Below, in pieces: positions 36,140 through 47,200 of a stretch of DNA of 64,000 nucleotides. Numbering within the stretch: position 1 is the first letter of the stretch; each line of letters starts with the position of its first letter. Below the pieces are notes generated by a model that worked only from the letters and a program-made list of their open reading frames with translations, ran no database searches and was not told the origin of the DNA. Location: NCBI RefSeq assembly GCF_963678975.1, contig NC_089285.1:10898694-10962693 (forward strand), given 5' to 3'. The stretch is from Dysidea avara (taxonomy: Eukaryota; Porifera; Demospongiae; Dictyoceratida; Dysideidae). Both the position numbers and the translations under genes were made by a program.

Positions 36140-37090
36140 ACGGTACTAATTTGTACACTGTATGCTAATTTCTTGGCAGACTGTTCACACTATCTCTCTA
36201 TTGGGACTCCCCTCTACAAGAGAATGGATCTAGAATATTACTTAGGGGTGGGATGGTAAGGAGTACTAAATTTGCTGCAGTAAATATCGGAAAGATACAC
36301 TGTTCAATAAAACAATTCCCAGAATTACTATAGATATAAGGAAATGAAAATGTGTCTGTAAATTCTGAATGAGTATCCCTATAAGATGCCTCAAGAATTA
36401 ATATTGTATTTGTGCATGTAAATGTAAACCTGAACATTCAGTTTGTACTGTAGCTGAAACTGAGAGTATTCATTACCGTATGTAGCTGCATTTATGTCAA
36501 TACTTGGCTTTGGAATGGCTTTTAAAACAATATAAATTCCTACGTATAAGTGCCTGAAGGTATATAGAATTTCAACTTTATAATATAGTACAGCAGAATA
36601 ATGGTGACATAGTTGAGCTCAACAAGAAATTGGAGTTCAATGCCGCACTTTAATTTTACATGACGGATTCTTCATATCCATCAAGCGGGAGGTATTATAG
36701 TAGCCTGAGGTTCAGAACAATTATACTCGTGTACATGCTTCCAGCCTCCTCCGCAAGGATCTGCAGAACTGTATAAGGACACAAACCACACTTACCAGAT
36801 TACTTTGTAACTAGTGTAAACGAATCGTAAGAGTAGACAGATTCTCATGTATATGTATATTTCAGTAACACATTACACAATGCAATATTTCATTTTACTA
36901 CCTGAATTTTTGTTTGTAATTTTGTGTGATAAGGCAATGTTTGTCCCTACAAAATTTAAATCACTGTGCGCACGTATGTATAACTGGAAGTGTGGTGAAA
37001 TGTACTAGGCATGCATTCAACCATGCAGTAACAACATTTGTACACTTGGTGTAACCTGGCAAATATGATTAACATAGCCAAGTGTGTAAT
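36140..37090. other. No recognised feature
   Basis: AT-rich sequence between two MITEs; no reading frame with recognisable content. Confidence 0.35.
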
Positions 37091-37094
37091 CTTA

Positions 37095-37471
37095 CTATAG
37101 TATGTTCACGTTGAGCTGAATCCTGAAAACAGCTAAAAATTAAAAGTGGACTTTTTCTCAACAGAGTTAACATTTCAGCCAACCAGATGATTATTGGTAA
37201 CAGCAAAGGTGTCAACAACAGACATGTATGGTTTGGCTCCATTAAAAGGGCTGTAATGGACACTGTACTTATATGGCTTCTCCTTAGGAAATGTATTGTG
37301 AAAATTTTAATTGGCCGTAAATATTATGTCAAACATTTGAACAAAAACATTTTGAAATATTTTTAGCAGGTCAAGCAGTACTACAATGAGCCAAATTTCA
37401 AGATCGTGTGTAATTGTATCCATGAGTTATTAAATGTTTTTGAGGATTCAGCTCAACTTGAACATACTATA
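37095..37471. mobile_element. MITE, TATAGTATGTAC family, copy 2
   Basis: The ends TATAGTATGTTCACGTTGAG and the inverse of CTCAACTTGAACATACTATA enclose an interior that closely follows 9550-9933, including CAGCCAACCAGATGAT. Confidence 0.7.
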
Positions 37472-37499
37472 AGTATACCATATATAGCCTAGATTTTCA

Positions 37500-38150
37500 A
37501 GGTTGAGCAATGTTGCTAAAAATAATTTTTTTGCGGATTTGCAAAGACTCCCAAAATGTATTAGACTGTATGAAGTTCTAAATATTTCAAGGCTAAAATA
37601 TTCGTTGGTAACCCCTAAAACCACAAAATCAGCAAAAATTTTCCACCTTGAAATGTTTAGGCTATATGGTAGCAGGTCACCATGCAATACTATCCCTGTT
37701 TATCTACCAACTCAATGGTTGTGACGTAAGTAACATCTGTACCCAAGCATCTATAATTTCAATAAGTGCATGCAACCTTTGTGAGTGCTCTGAAGATGTC
37801 AATCCATGGCATACAGAAGCCTGGTGCATCCAATCTTCTTGTTTGAACACTCATAACCAGTATATGGGACCCTTAATTGGACAAGAACATTCAGCGGGCT
37901 GCCTGTTGCATTGTGTGTATCTGCCATGCTGAACCATCTAGGATGGCCAACTGTCGTCTCTTTTTTAACTATCAACATTTTACAAAACTGTTTATCATGA
38001 GCATACAATTGGTTAGTAGAAACTGGAATAATTAGAGGGAGGCGTAACCAGCATTGTTTATACCGACATACTTGTTTCAAGTCTGAGTTGCATGTAATCA
38101 GTAAAATGATGAGCTGTGGTGACTATGAAACACCATGTTTACAGGGGTGA
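37500..38150. other. Unrecognised repeat-like stretch with a 93-residue minus-strand frame
   Basis: A minus-strand frame at 37799-38080 has a varied composition (KKETTVGHPRWFSMADTHNA) but no domain that I recognise and no splice context. It could be a remnant of a transposon protein. No functional claim is made. Confidence 0.25.
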
Positions 38151-38189
38151 GGGTATATAGTAACTGGATTACATCTAAATTATTCAGAA

Positions 38190-38245
38190 CTTTTCTATTA
38201 TAGATTTCACATGATCTTCTAGGTCGGAAACCATGTTGTTGGTCG
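38190..38245 (-). mobile_element. LINE reverse transcriptase fragment
   Basis: The minus strand reads DQQHGFRPRRSCE, the conserved QHGFR..RSCETQL block of LINE reverse transcriptases. Adjoining sequence does not extend the match clearly, so it is a short relic. Confidence 0.5.
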
Positions 38246-38382
38246 CAGAGGATATTTATTGATTCTAGGCATAATATAGTGATTGTCCTCTACTAGAGTG
38301 TAGGCTGATTTCGTTTCGTTTTGTTTCGTTTCCCGTTTCGATTCCGGTTTTTATAACTACCCGCTTTTCGTTTAGTACAAAA

Positions 38383-38448
38383 CTAGTCTTGTGCCCAGCC
38401 GGGCTCGCGCTTGCGCATTAGCGCGAGCCCGGCTGGGCACGAGACTAG
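38383..38448. repeat. 66-bp GC-rich hairpin with 7-bp flanking repeat
   Basis: CTAGTCTTGTGCCCAGCCGG and its inverse (CCGGCTGGGCACGAGACTAG) form an almost perfect stem of about 30 bp with a tiny loop. TACAAAA flanks both sides (38376-38382 and 38449-38455), which suggests insertion as a mobile unit. Confidence 0.7.
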
Positions 38449-38704
38449 TACAAAACTTGGAAGTTTGTCACCCCCTGTTTATGTAGCTACCACGCTAAAA
38501 GTGAGACTGTTAAAAGTTAGGTTGCTTCATCAGTGGCAGTGGTGCAGCGGAGCCGGGCGAGCGGAGCTGAGTCGGAAGACCACTGACATGACTGAGCAGG
38601 TTTGTTTCAGACATCACAAATTTTTCTTGTCGGTGTTAACGTTACTGTTTTGTAGGCAGCTACAAACACATTTAACGGTCGCCCAAGTGCTGCATATAAC
38701 TCTT

Positions 38705-39990
38705 TCGTACTACTGTGCCTATAGGGGAATTTGTGAATTGAGCATATTTACGGATTTTTCATGCGTCACGAAAATTTACGCATGACTGGACGTATAAAAC
38801 TTTTATTATTATTTAATGGGCTTGTAGATGCCCAGGCAAGCGCTAACTTGCCAGGCTAGGCCGCAGGCCTTTGAAGTTGGCAGTAAATAGACAAAATGTG
38901 AAAAGGCAGCTCTGTCAGGTACTCTTATATATTAGGCCACTCCAAATAAATTCTCTGTTTCCCGTCCACCGCCCGCATCTGATTACTGTCAGCTCTAAAA
39001 CTTCCATTATTCCGTATTCTTCTATTATTTTCCGGTTATTCTTGCATACTGACAGGCTCAGTAAAAGCCATCTCGAAACGGTGTCAGCAGTGCTATCAAG
39101 TTGGCACACATTTCATGTTTGTGTTATTTTTGCAACTTAAAAAGGAAGGAACAAGCTTAAGCATGCCTTTATGCACCTTTTTATGGTTGGGCCAGGCAAA
39201 CAATGGCTTGAAAAGCTGCCAACCGTAATAATGAAATAATGGAAATGGACCGCCCACATGCAAATAAGCCTGAGCCCAGGACGGGAAACAGAAAATTTAT
39301 TTGGAGTGGCCTTAAAAAAGGTTTAGGATTGGTTGCTAATGTTTTTAAAAGCTTTCTAGCGACATATTTAGCGAGAAAATTCGATAAGAGGGTGGTTTTG
39401 CTCGTACTCATGCCTGATACGGACATTGGCATAACAGCCTCACTGTTAAAGCTTCGGGGCTCAAACTCCCGACACAACATTGGTGTGAACTGGTTAACAA
39501 CAAGACATGTTCAATTACAAAATCGGACTGCTTGTTCAGCAGAAACCTCGACTTCAATTTCGCCAGTGGAAATGTACGGTGATATTGAAGTCGAGATTTC
39601 TACTGAACACGTAGTGCGATTTTGTGACTGAACACGTCTTGTTGTTAACGAGCTCACAGCAATGTTATGTTGGGGGTTTGAGCTCCGAAGCTTTAACAGT
39701 AAGGCTGTTATGCCAACAGTAAGGCTGTTATGCCAATGTCCTTATCAGGCATGGGTATGAGCAAAACCACCCTCTTAGCGAAGTTTCTCTCTAAATATCT
39801 CGCTAGAAAGCTTTGAAAAACATTAGCAACCAATTCTAAACCTTCATTAATACACAAGAGTACCTCATAGGGCTAGCTGCTTTTTTATGTTTTGTCCAGT
39901 TGTCTCATAAATTTATACGTCCAGTTTTATTTATGTTCCTTATACTTCGAGTATGCGCAAATCACAAATTCCCCTATAAGTGGCCATGCT
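38705..39990. mobile_element. Large foldback element, one arm carrying a MITE
   Basis: The left arm (38705-38934 and 39317-39580) and right arm (39990-39590) are inverse copies: CTATAGGGGAATTTGTGA, GGACGTATAAA, AGGTACTCTT, TGGTTGCTAATGTTTTT, AAGAGGGTGGTTTTGCTC and GACATTGGCATAACAGCC are in both. The centre is near 39585. A 15-base AACAGTAAGGCTGTTATGCC unit is duplicated in the right arm at 39700-39736. No protein is recognised. Confidence 0.65.
38935..39315. mobile_element. MITE of the GGCC/TWA family
   Basis: The ends GGCCACTCCAAATAAATTCT and inverse AGAAAATTTATTTGGAGTGGCC are flanked by TTA. GGCCACTCCAA equals the first bases of the 3.8-kb transposon at 53755, and the subterminal CACCGCCCGCAT block is shared. 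It sits in one arm of the foldback element at 38705-39990; the other arm shows the site without it. Confidence 0.8.
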
Positions 39991-39999
39991 CAGTCTGGC

Positions 40000-41230
40000 C
40001 GGTTCCAGCTTAGCGGCTGGATAACAGGTTGGTAACACTCACGCCATAGTGTGGTACTTCCATTAGCTCATAGTTTTCACTTAGGCAAGGACCAGGATAG
40101 AGTCATGGCACATAAAGTCGCAGTTGCTGTCAATGCATTGTAGTTTCAACGATGTCGACATAGCATGCAGACACCCCCCTCCCATTCCCCCTGAGACTGA
40201 TGTAAGTACACAGTGACACTGCTTCAGGTTCGATGGGTAGACAACCAAAACATGGTAAGATTGTGAAGTGCAATGATCTAATGTATTCTCAACTTGACTT
40301 CACAGAATGCTGATTTGAATTCCGGCATGTATCATGTGCTTGACTGAGGTATACGTTTGTATGTACTGTACGACTATATAATGGGGTTTGTCACTTATAG
40401 ACAGAATTGTAATGTAGCTGCAATAGCTGAAAGAAGTTCCAGGCAATATTTCAACTGTGCATGGTGAGAACTTTCTTTACTGGTTTCATTTGTTCACAGT
40501 ATCATGCTACCCTAGAAACATTGGTCATGGAAATAGGTCATACTGATGACAACAGAGTTCCTAAGGCTACCATTCATCTCCGTATGATTGATTTCAAGAC
40601 ATCAGCGCTGGCTGGTTTAGCAAGAAACCCTGGAATAATAATTGTAATTAGAAATATTTCAAAATATGCATATAATTGTAAGCAGTATTTAAATCATACC
40701 AAAATAATAGTGTACATTACATACTATGGGTGAAATGGTCAGTAATACACACTACAAATGGTGTGCTCGGTGTGAGGAGGCATGCAGCCAACTGTTTTAA
40801 CAGTGTACGCCCCTGAATATCATTCACAATTGTATTAAAATTTCATTGAGATTTCATGGTCTGAAGTAAACCTAGCAATATATTGGGCCAAGAATGCTTT
40901 GAAAATTAAAATTGCATTGAAATCAACAATGAAATTCAGTGTGAATCCATAACCTAATCAACTGAAATTTCAATAAAACACATGCACACAACATACATTG
41001 CAAATATATACTGCGCTTGTGTGTTATAACTGCATGCATACTGTGGCATGCTTTAGCATACATACAAATGAGTTTTGACCATTTCTATTTATTTTCCATT
41101 GATTAAACACTTACCTCTTTGAAATGGCTTTAGCCAGGGCCCAGGTGAACATGAAATAACTATACAGTGAGCATTTATACAGTTTCATATTATATAATTA
41201 TACAATAACATAATATATGATTGTTATCTC
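40000..41230. other. 3' flank of receptor gene 2; no recognised gene
   Basis: A plus-strand frame at 40461-40733 (after TTTGTTCACAG) shows no known domain. 41060-41200 resembles 16900-17090 downstream of receptor gene 1, marking the shared 3' flank of the duplicated receptor unit. Confidence 0.4.
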
Positions 41231-41237
41231 CTGGTAG

Positions 41238-44200
41238 TCATTTAATTTCTGCCTGCATGTGCTTATAGCGTAAGACTACCACAAAAACCAAAAGTAAAAT
41301 CATTATTATCACTATCAAAAATGATGTGTAAACTCCAAGGATGATTCCTACTGTTGAAGGTGACTTATTCTCTCCTGTTCCATCCATTAATCCTGTAACA
41401 TTAACACGATTAGATGAAGTAGGGGTTAAAATACAATTATGCAAAGATGTATAATGAAGTAAGCAAAGAGCTGTACTTCACAATGTTAACAACATTTTTA
41501 CCACAGTTTCCTACTCAAACTTTTAGAATAACCAATTGGCAAGGCTTGTATATATCAACTGGGGCATGAGGCAATCTGAATAACAGAAGCTATGCATATT
41601 ATGGAAACATGAGAGCCCAGGTAAGTATGTAGCACATTAATCTGGTTACCTGTACACTTTACAACAGTCTAGTCAAAATTCCAGAAGCTTTATTTATGAT
41701 GGTTGTCTTGTTCCCATGAAAGTGGGTGGCAAACAAAATTGGTGAAAGTTTATTTTGCAATGTGCTTCATAATGTACACAAAATGGAAGTTTACCCATGT
41801 AAATGCTTCTAGATTTGTGGTATTAAGTACATGCATGCATGATCATACAGTATCGGTTGCATTTTATAGTAGGGATCATGAATGTTTGTATTTATCTTCT
41901 CAAAATATTACCAAAAACCCACCCTCACTTTTTATTTGCAACAGCTTGGCCCAAAAATACCTTCTGATCATGAGTGCTTTCAACAAGTTTTACTAAGATT
42001 GTTAATGAAAGATTGCTGGGAACAATTTTGCCATTGTATAATTTAAAGTTACTGGTATAGTTATGGTGGTCAAACTGACTGATTGATGGCTACTCATAAC
42101 TAATAGCTATACAGCAAACAGGCAGACACATAATTATATGGTTAGCTGCATATACTCGATCATGCATAGGCTATGTATAGAAACATGAACAAGATAAAAC
42201 TGACATAGAATACTATACTTGTAAATTACAGTGATATGCCTAGCAAACAAGAGAAAATTATATATAACCCATGCATTGTCATATTCCATCCAAATTTTAA
42301 GATTTTTAACTTATACAAATTACATACCATCAATGATTAGCTGAGCAGTCACTGTATCATTTCCAACTTCATTACTAGCAACACAAGTATACTCTCCACT
42401 ATCAACTGCTCTAGTGTTCAATATCTGTAGTGTACTGGATGACACACACTGACTAGGAGGATCAGTGATGGTACAGTTTCCCATCACACTGTTAGATACC
42501 ATCCTCCCTAAATGATTACCAATAACAGTCTTCATGTTTTTAATCCAGTAAATAGTAGCTTGTGGTTTAGCAATGGCAATACATGTAAGGTTAACTTCTT
42601 CACTTAAGTTAGCATTTACATCTACTGGTGGATGAGTGATTACAGGAAAAACTGTGTGAGAGAAAATAAAGCACTATAATACATAAAATAAAATTTTGCC
42701 ATATACAAATTGATTTTTTTTTTGAAAAATAAGGATAAATCCTTAAATAATGCTGCACTACAGTATAGTTTTTCTGCAATATGCCATCCTGTATGAGGAC
42801 TAAGGTTACACCTGCAATATACACTGACGTACCATTGACTATTACATTAAATATTGCTGTATCTCTTCCCACTTCATTACTAGCAATACAAGTATACTCT
42901 CCACTATCAACTGCTCTAGTGTTCAATATCTGTAGTGTACTGGATGACACACACTGACTAGGAGGATCAGTGATGGTACAGTTTCCCATTACACTGTTAG
43001 ATATTACAACTGGAACTCCTCCATCACTTAAACTGTTGCTACTTATAAGCACATTATTATTTCTTAACCAACTAATGACAGCTTGTGGTGTACCAGTAGC
43101 AGTACATGTAAAATTGACATCTTCACCAGATGTGGTATGTCTGTCTACCAGTGGTTCAACGATTGGGATGACTGCAGGAAAGAAAATATACATAATGGCA
43201 CTGTTAGATACACTTATACACATGCTCTCCCAACATCAAATTATATTGTTTTGATTAATTGTGGTGAATATACTGAATGAAATTATAGTAACCTGTCAAG
43301 AGAATTATTGCAACGTTTTTCTTGGCAACACTGAATTGTCTTATGCTTTATAATTAGAATCCCATAATGTACTAAGGTAATACATTGTTGCAAAACTCAC
43401 GTACATAATAAGAAAGGCAGTACATGTGACTTAGTAGCAATTATTAACCAATTAATGTAATCACTGTAAGTATACATGAGACCACAAATCAAAGATTGTA
43501 TATCATCATATCATATCATTTCTAATACAAGTAGCTACAAGGAAAAGTTTGGTAGTTTTAAGCAGGTATCATGGAATTTAATGCTGTGAAACAAGAAATG
43601 TGACCTGCATCCACAGCTATATTAAAGCACACATATTATTCATACTGTTTGTCAACTGTATAGCCATTACTGAAGAAGGGTTTAAATTTCTACTAGAATA
43701 GCTGCAGGTATATATAGGTAAACACACATGATTACAAATGAAGAACAGTACAAGAAGTGTTTTTTTTCAATCAATACAGTCAGTATGGAGATTCCAGGTA
43801 TAAGCTTGATAGTCAGCACATCAGGTAATATATGCACTACCCTCCTTGAATCAAGGTAGTGGAGGAAGAAATGGGACACAAAGAACGACGAAGGTAGGTC
43901 CATGGTGTAGCTGATGTGGTACATGTAGGTGAAAGCATGTCACAAATCAGTCTAAACACATGTGTGAACATGTTATTACAGCATATACAGTCAGATTTAG
44001 TGCTCATATTTACCATTGACTATCAGGTTAACCATCACTGTATCACTTCCAGCTTCATTACTAGCAATACAAGTATACTCTCCACTATCAACCGCTCTAG
44101 TGTTCAATATCTGTAGTGTACTGGATGACACACACTGACTAGGAGGATCAGTGATGGTACAATTTCCCATTATACTGTTAGTTATTATAACTGGAACTCC

Positions 44201-47200
44201 TCCATCACTTAAATGGTTGGTTAATAATTTATTATCATTTCTGAACCAGTTAATAGCAGGTCGTGGTTTACCAGTAGCAGCACAAGTAAAGTTGACACTA
44301 CTGCCACTCACTATGAACATTGTGTCTGTTGGTTGCTTGACAGCAATGGGGATAACTGTAGTAAAGAAATAAACAATGAATGAAACTCTGCATGGTTTAC
44401 AATATTTACAGCTCAGTGTGTAGAGAAAAGGGATTTTCTTTTCTTTTAAGTACATATTCAAGATGACATGCATGTCTTTCAGTATGCATGATACTGTTAT
44501 CTGCTAGACTGTACAACATGTAAAGAAAAAGAGGTCACCAATGGATCATTAGGTCTGTATATCTGTATATACCAAGCACTGTAAAGACCTAGTAACCATT
44601 AATTGTATATAGTAAAGTTTCTTTTGAATCATACTGCGTCCTGTTTTTCTGTTTCACATTTCACCTTACTTGTTGATGTGACATAGTATGTATGCAGACT
44701 TATAGGAAAGTGATTAAAAGTTACAGTATGTACAAATTGAGCTGGATCCTAGTCTAATAGCCCCCTTTCCATTGTTATCTTGTACTGCATATGGACTTAA
44801 ACTTCTACTGGTGCATGGTAAAAAAAGGGCTTCAATCAGTGCCTCACAAGTACCTTCCTTCAATCTTCCAGTGAACATGCAGCAATTATGAACTATTATA
44901 TGACTTACCACAATCCAAAGATCCACATCTTTCAATGAAAGAAAATCTTCCAATACAAAATTCTCCACCATTTTGTGGTGATGGATTGGTACATGTTCTT
45001 CTATGCTGTCTCATTCCACCAATACAATTACTACTGCAAGAAGATATACTCCAAGATGACCATCCTCCTTGTATTGGTACTATATAAATAAAAAAGTGAT
45101 AAGGGTGCACGATTCTTCAAAGGAAACGAATGTTTAAATTATGTAAATACAAACTCATGATATAAAAACTGCTTAGCCACTACAAATACATGAATACAGT
45201 ACCTGAACAACGGACTCCAGCTGTATTGTAGGGCACTGTACATGTTCTGTTTGCTGACCAATCACTAGAGTGACACTCTAACAGCATTTCTTCACTTCCT
45301 GTACATGCAGCATCAATATGCCACAAGACAATTGGTAACTTCTTGGAGCACGGCACATGTCCACATGTTAGACAAGGACTAAAGTCTCCTGTAGTACTGT
45401 GATACCCCAGCTGTCTGCATATTATCTGGACATGATTCTCATTCCAGCCATTGTAATTAAGTATAGTTCCCCAGTGACCATTATAATATGTTAGAACACT
45501 GCCAAGTTTTACATTAGGTGTCACTGTAGTAGAATCCAAGCGCAACTGGACTGATCCTGGTTTAGCTAAAGAACAACAATGTGTCTATATAGATAATAGT
45601 CATTATGTGAATACATAGAGGATTCAAATCTTATATATGTAGTGACACTTTGACACATTGTTCATACCCATGCATGTACAATATTTATGCATAGGTATTT
45701 GCAGTCTGAATTTACCTGTACAAGAAATGCCAACATCATCGTGATGGCTACAGCTAGTATTACCCCACCCATCATAACTACACTCCAGTATTGATGCCTC
45801 ATTTCCATTACACTTAACATTTTCTAGCCAGATAAAACCACCAGCTGGACCACTCCTAAATGACTGTACACGATATGCTTCTATATACCCCAACTGACGA
45901 CAAACAACACTCGCTGCAGCATTATTGAAATTTTTGTTACACACAGTCCCCCATTCTCCAGTGTATTTGATTTCTAGTCTACCTCGGTATGAGCCATCAC
46001 CATCCACTAAGCGAACATCTGATAACGAGTCTACAAAAAACACATATGAGTTGGTCACTCTTTTATAACAATACATATGGTAGTATATGGACCTATATAC
46101 CAAATTTGGGTACTAGAGATATCATATGTGCACAAAAATAACTACTTACTGCACTCAGTAGATCCACAGTTCTCGGTGAAGCTTGATGTTCCCTTACAAA
46201 ATTCTCCATCATTTAGTGGTGCTGGATTATCACAGGTTCTGCTTTATCTTCTAATTCCACCAGTACATTCGCTACTACAAGGAGATATACTCCACGAAGA
46301 CCATCCACCTTGTACTGGTACTACACAAAGAGCAAGGTATGTTGTACTATAGTATATACATGCATATATAATAGGGAAAATATTTAGTTGAGAGTGGACA
46401 GACTGCATGGCAGACAAATATTATGGCAAACTTAATCAGGCGATTCCAGGTAAAAAAAGCAAAAACATAAAGAAACCTTTCCCAGGCAAATTGTTCATAA
46501 AATTATTTGTTAAGCCTCAGAGTAATTTCAATCATAATTAACTTGTATATATATATAACCTCATACATTTCTGTCTAAGATACTGTTATTTTCTGTGTTT
46601 TGCGTACACCCTTAAATGATAGTACACACAATATTTTAACACTGCACATTTCTTAGAGATATGAAAAATACTTAATCCAATTGGTATATGAATGAATTGT
46701 GTATATGTATGCTCCTTTAAGTATAAGTATTAAATTTATCAATACTTTAAGTTGCATTCCTATTATTTTTGTAGCGAAACCATAAACTCCTGTAGGTGAT
46801 TGTATAATGTTTGTCTATTGTTTGAAATCTACCTGAGCAGCGGACTCCAACTGAACTATAAAACATGTCACATGACCTATTTAGTCTCCAGTAATTTGAA
46901 ATACATCCTGATAATGACTCTTCGTTCCCAGTACATTTAGCACCAGTTTCCCAAAGACCAATAGGAAATCTGTTGGAGCATGGCACATGTCCACATGATG
47001 AGCATGGACTAAAGTCTCCAGTAATACTGTGATAACCTAGTTGCCTGCATACTACCTGCACATGCATTTCATTCCAGCCATTGTAGTGAAGTATTATTCC
47101 CCACTGATCGTTGTAGTATGCTAGAACACTTCCAACTTTTACATCAGATGTTGTTGTACTAGTATCTCCAATAAACTGCACTGACCCTTCTTTAACTACA

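Noticed and set aside
38411-38785. 124-residue plus-strand frame
   Set aside because: It starts in the GC-rich hairpin and runs into the arm of a foldback element; no domain or splice context.
40461-40733. 90-residue plus-strand frame downstream of receptor gene 2
   Set aside because: An acceptor-like sequence precedes it, but no domain, partner exon or paralogous counterpart was seen.
42970-43254. Plus-strand frames opposite the Ig exons (also 21500-21775, 22675-22899, 23669-23857, 44151-44372)
   Set aside because: They all begin MMVQFPI..L and are antisense shadows of the conserved Ig segment, with no independent support.
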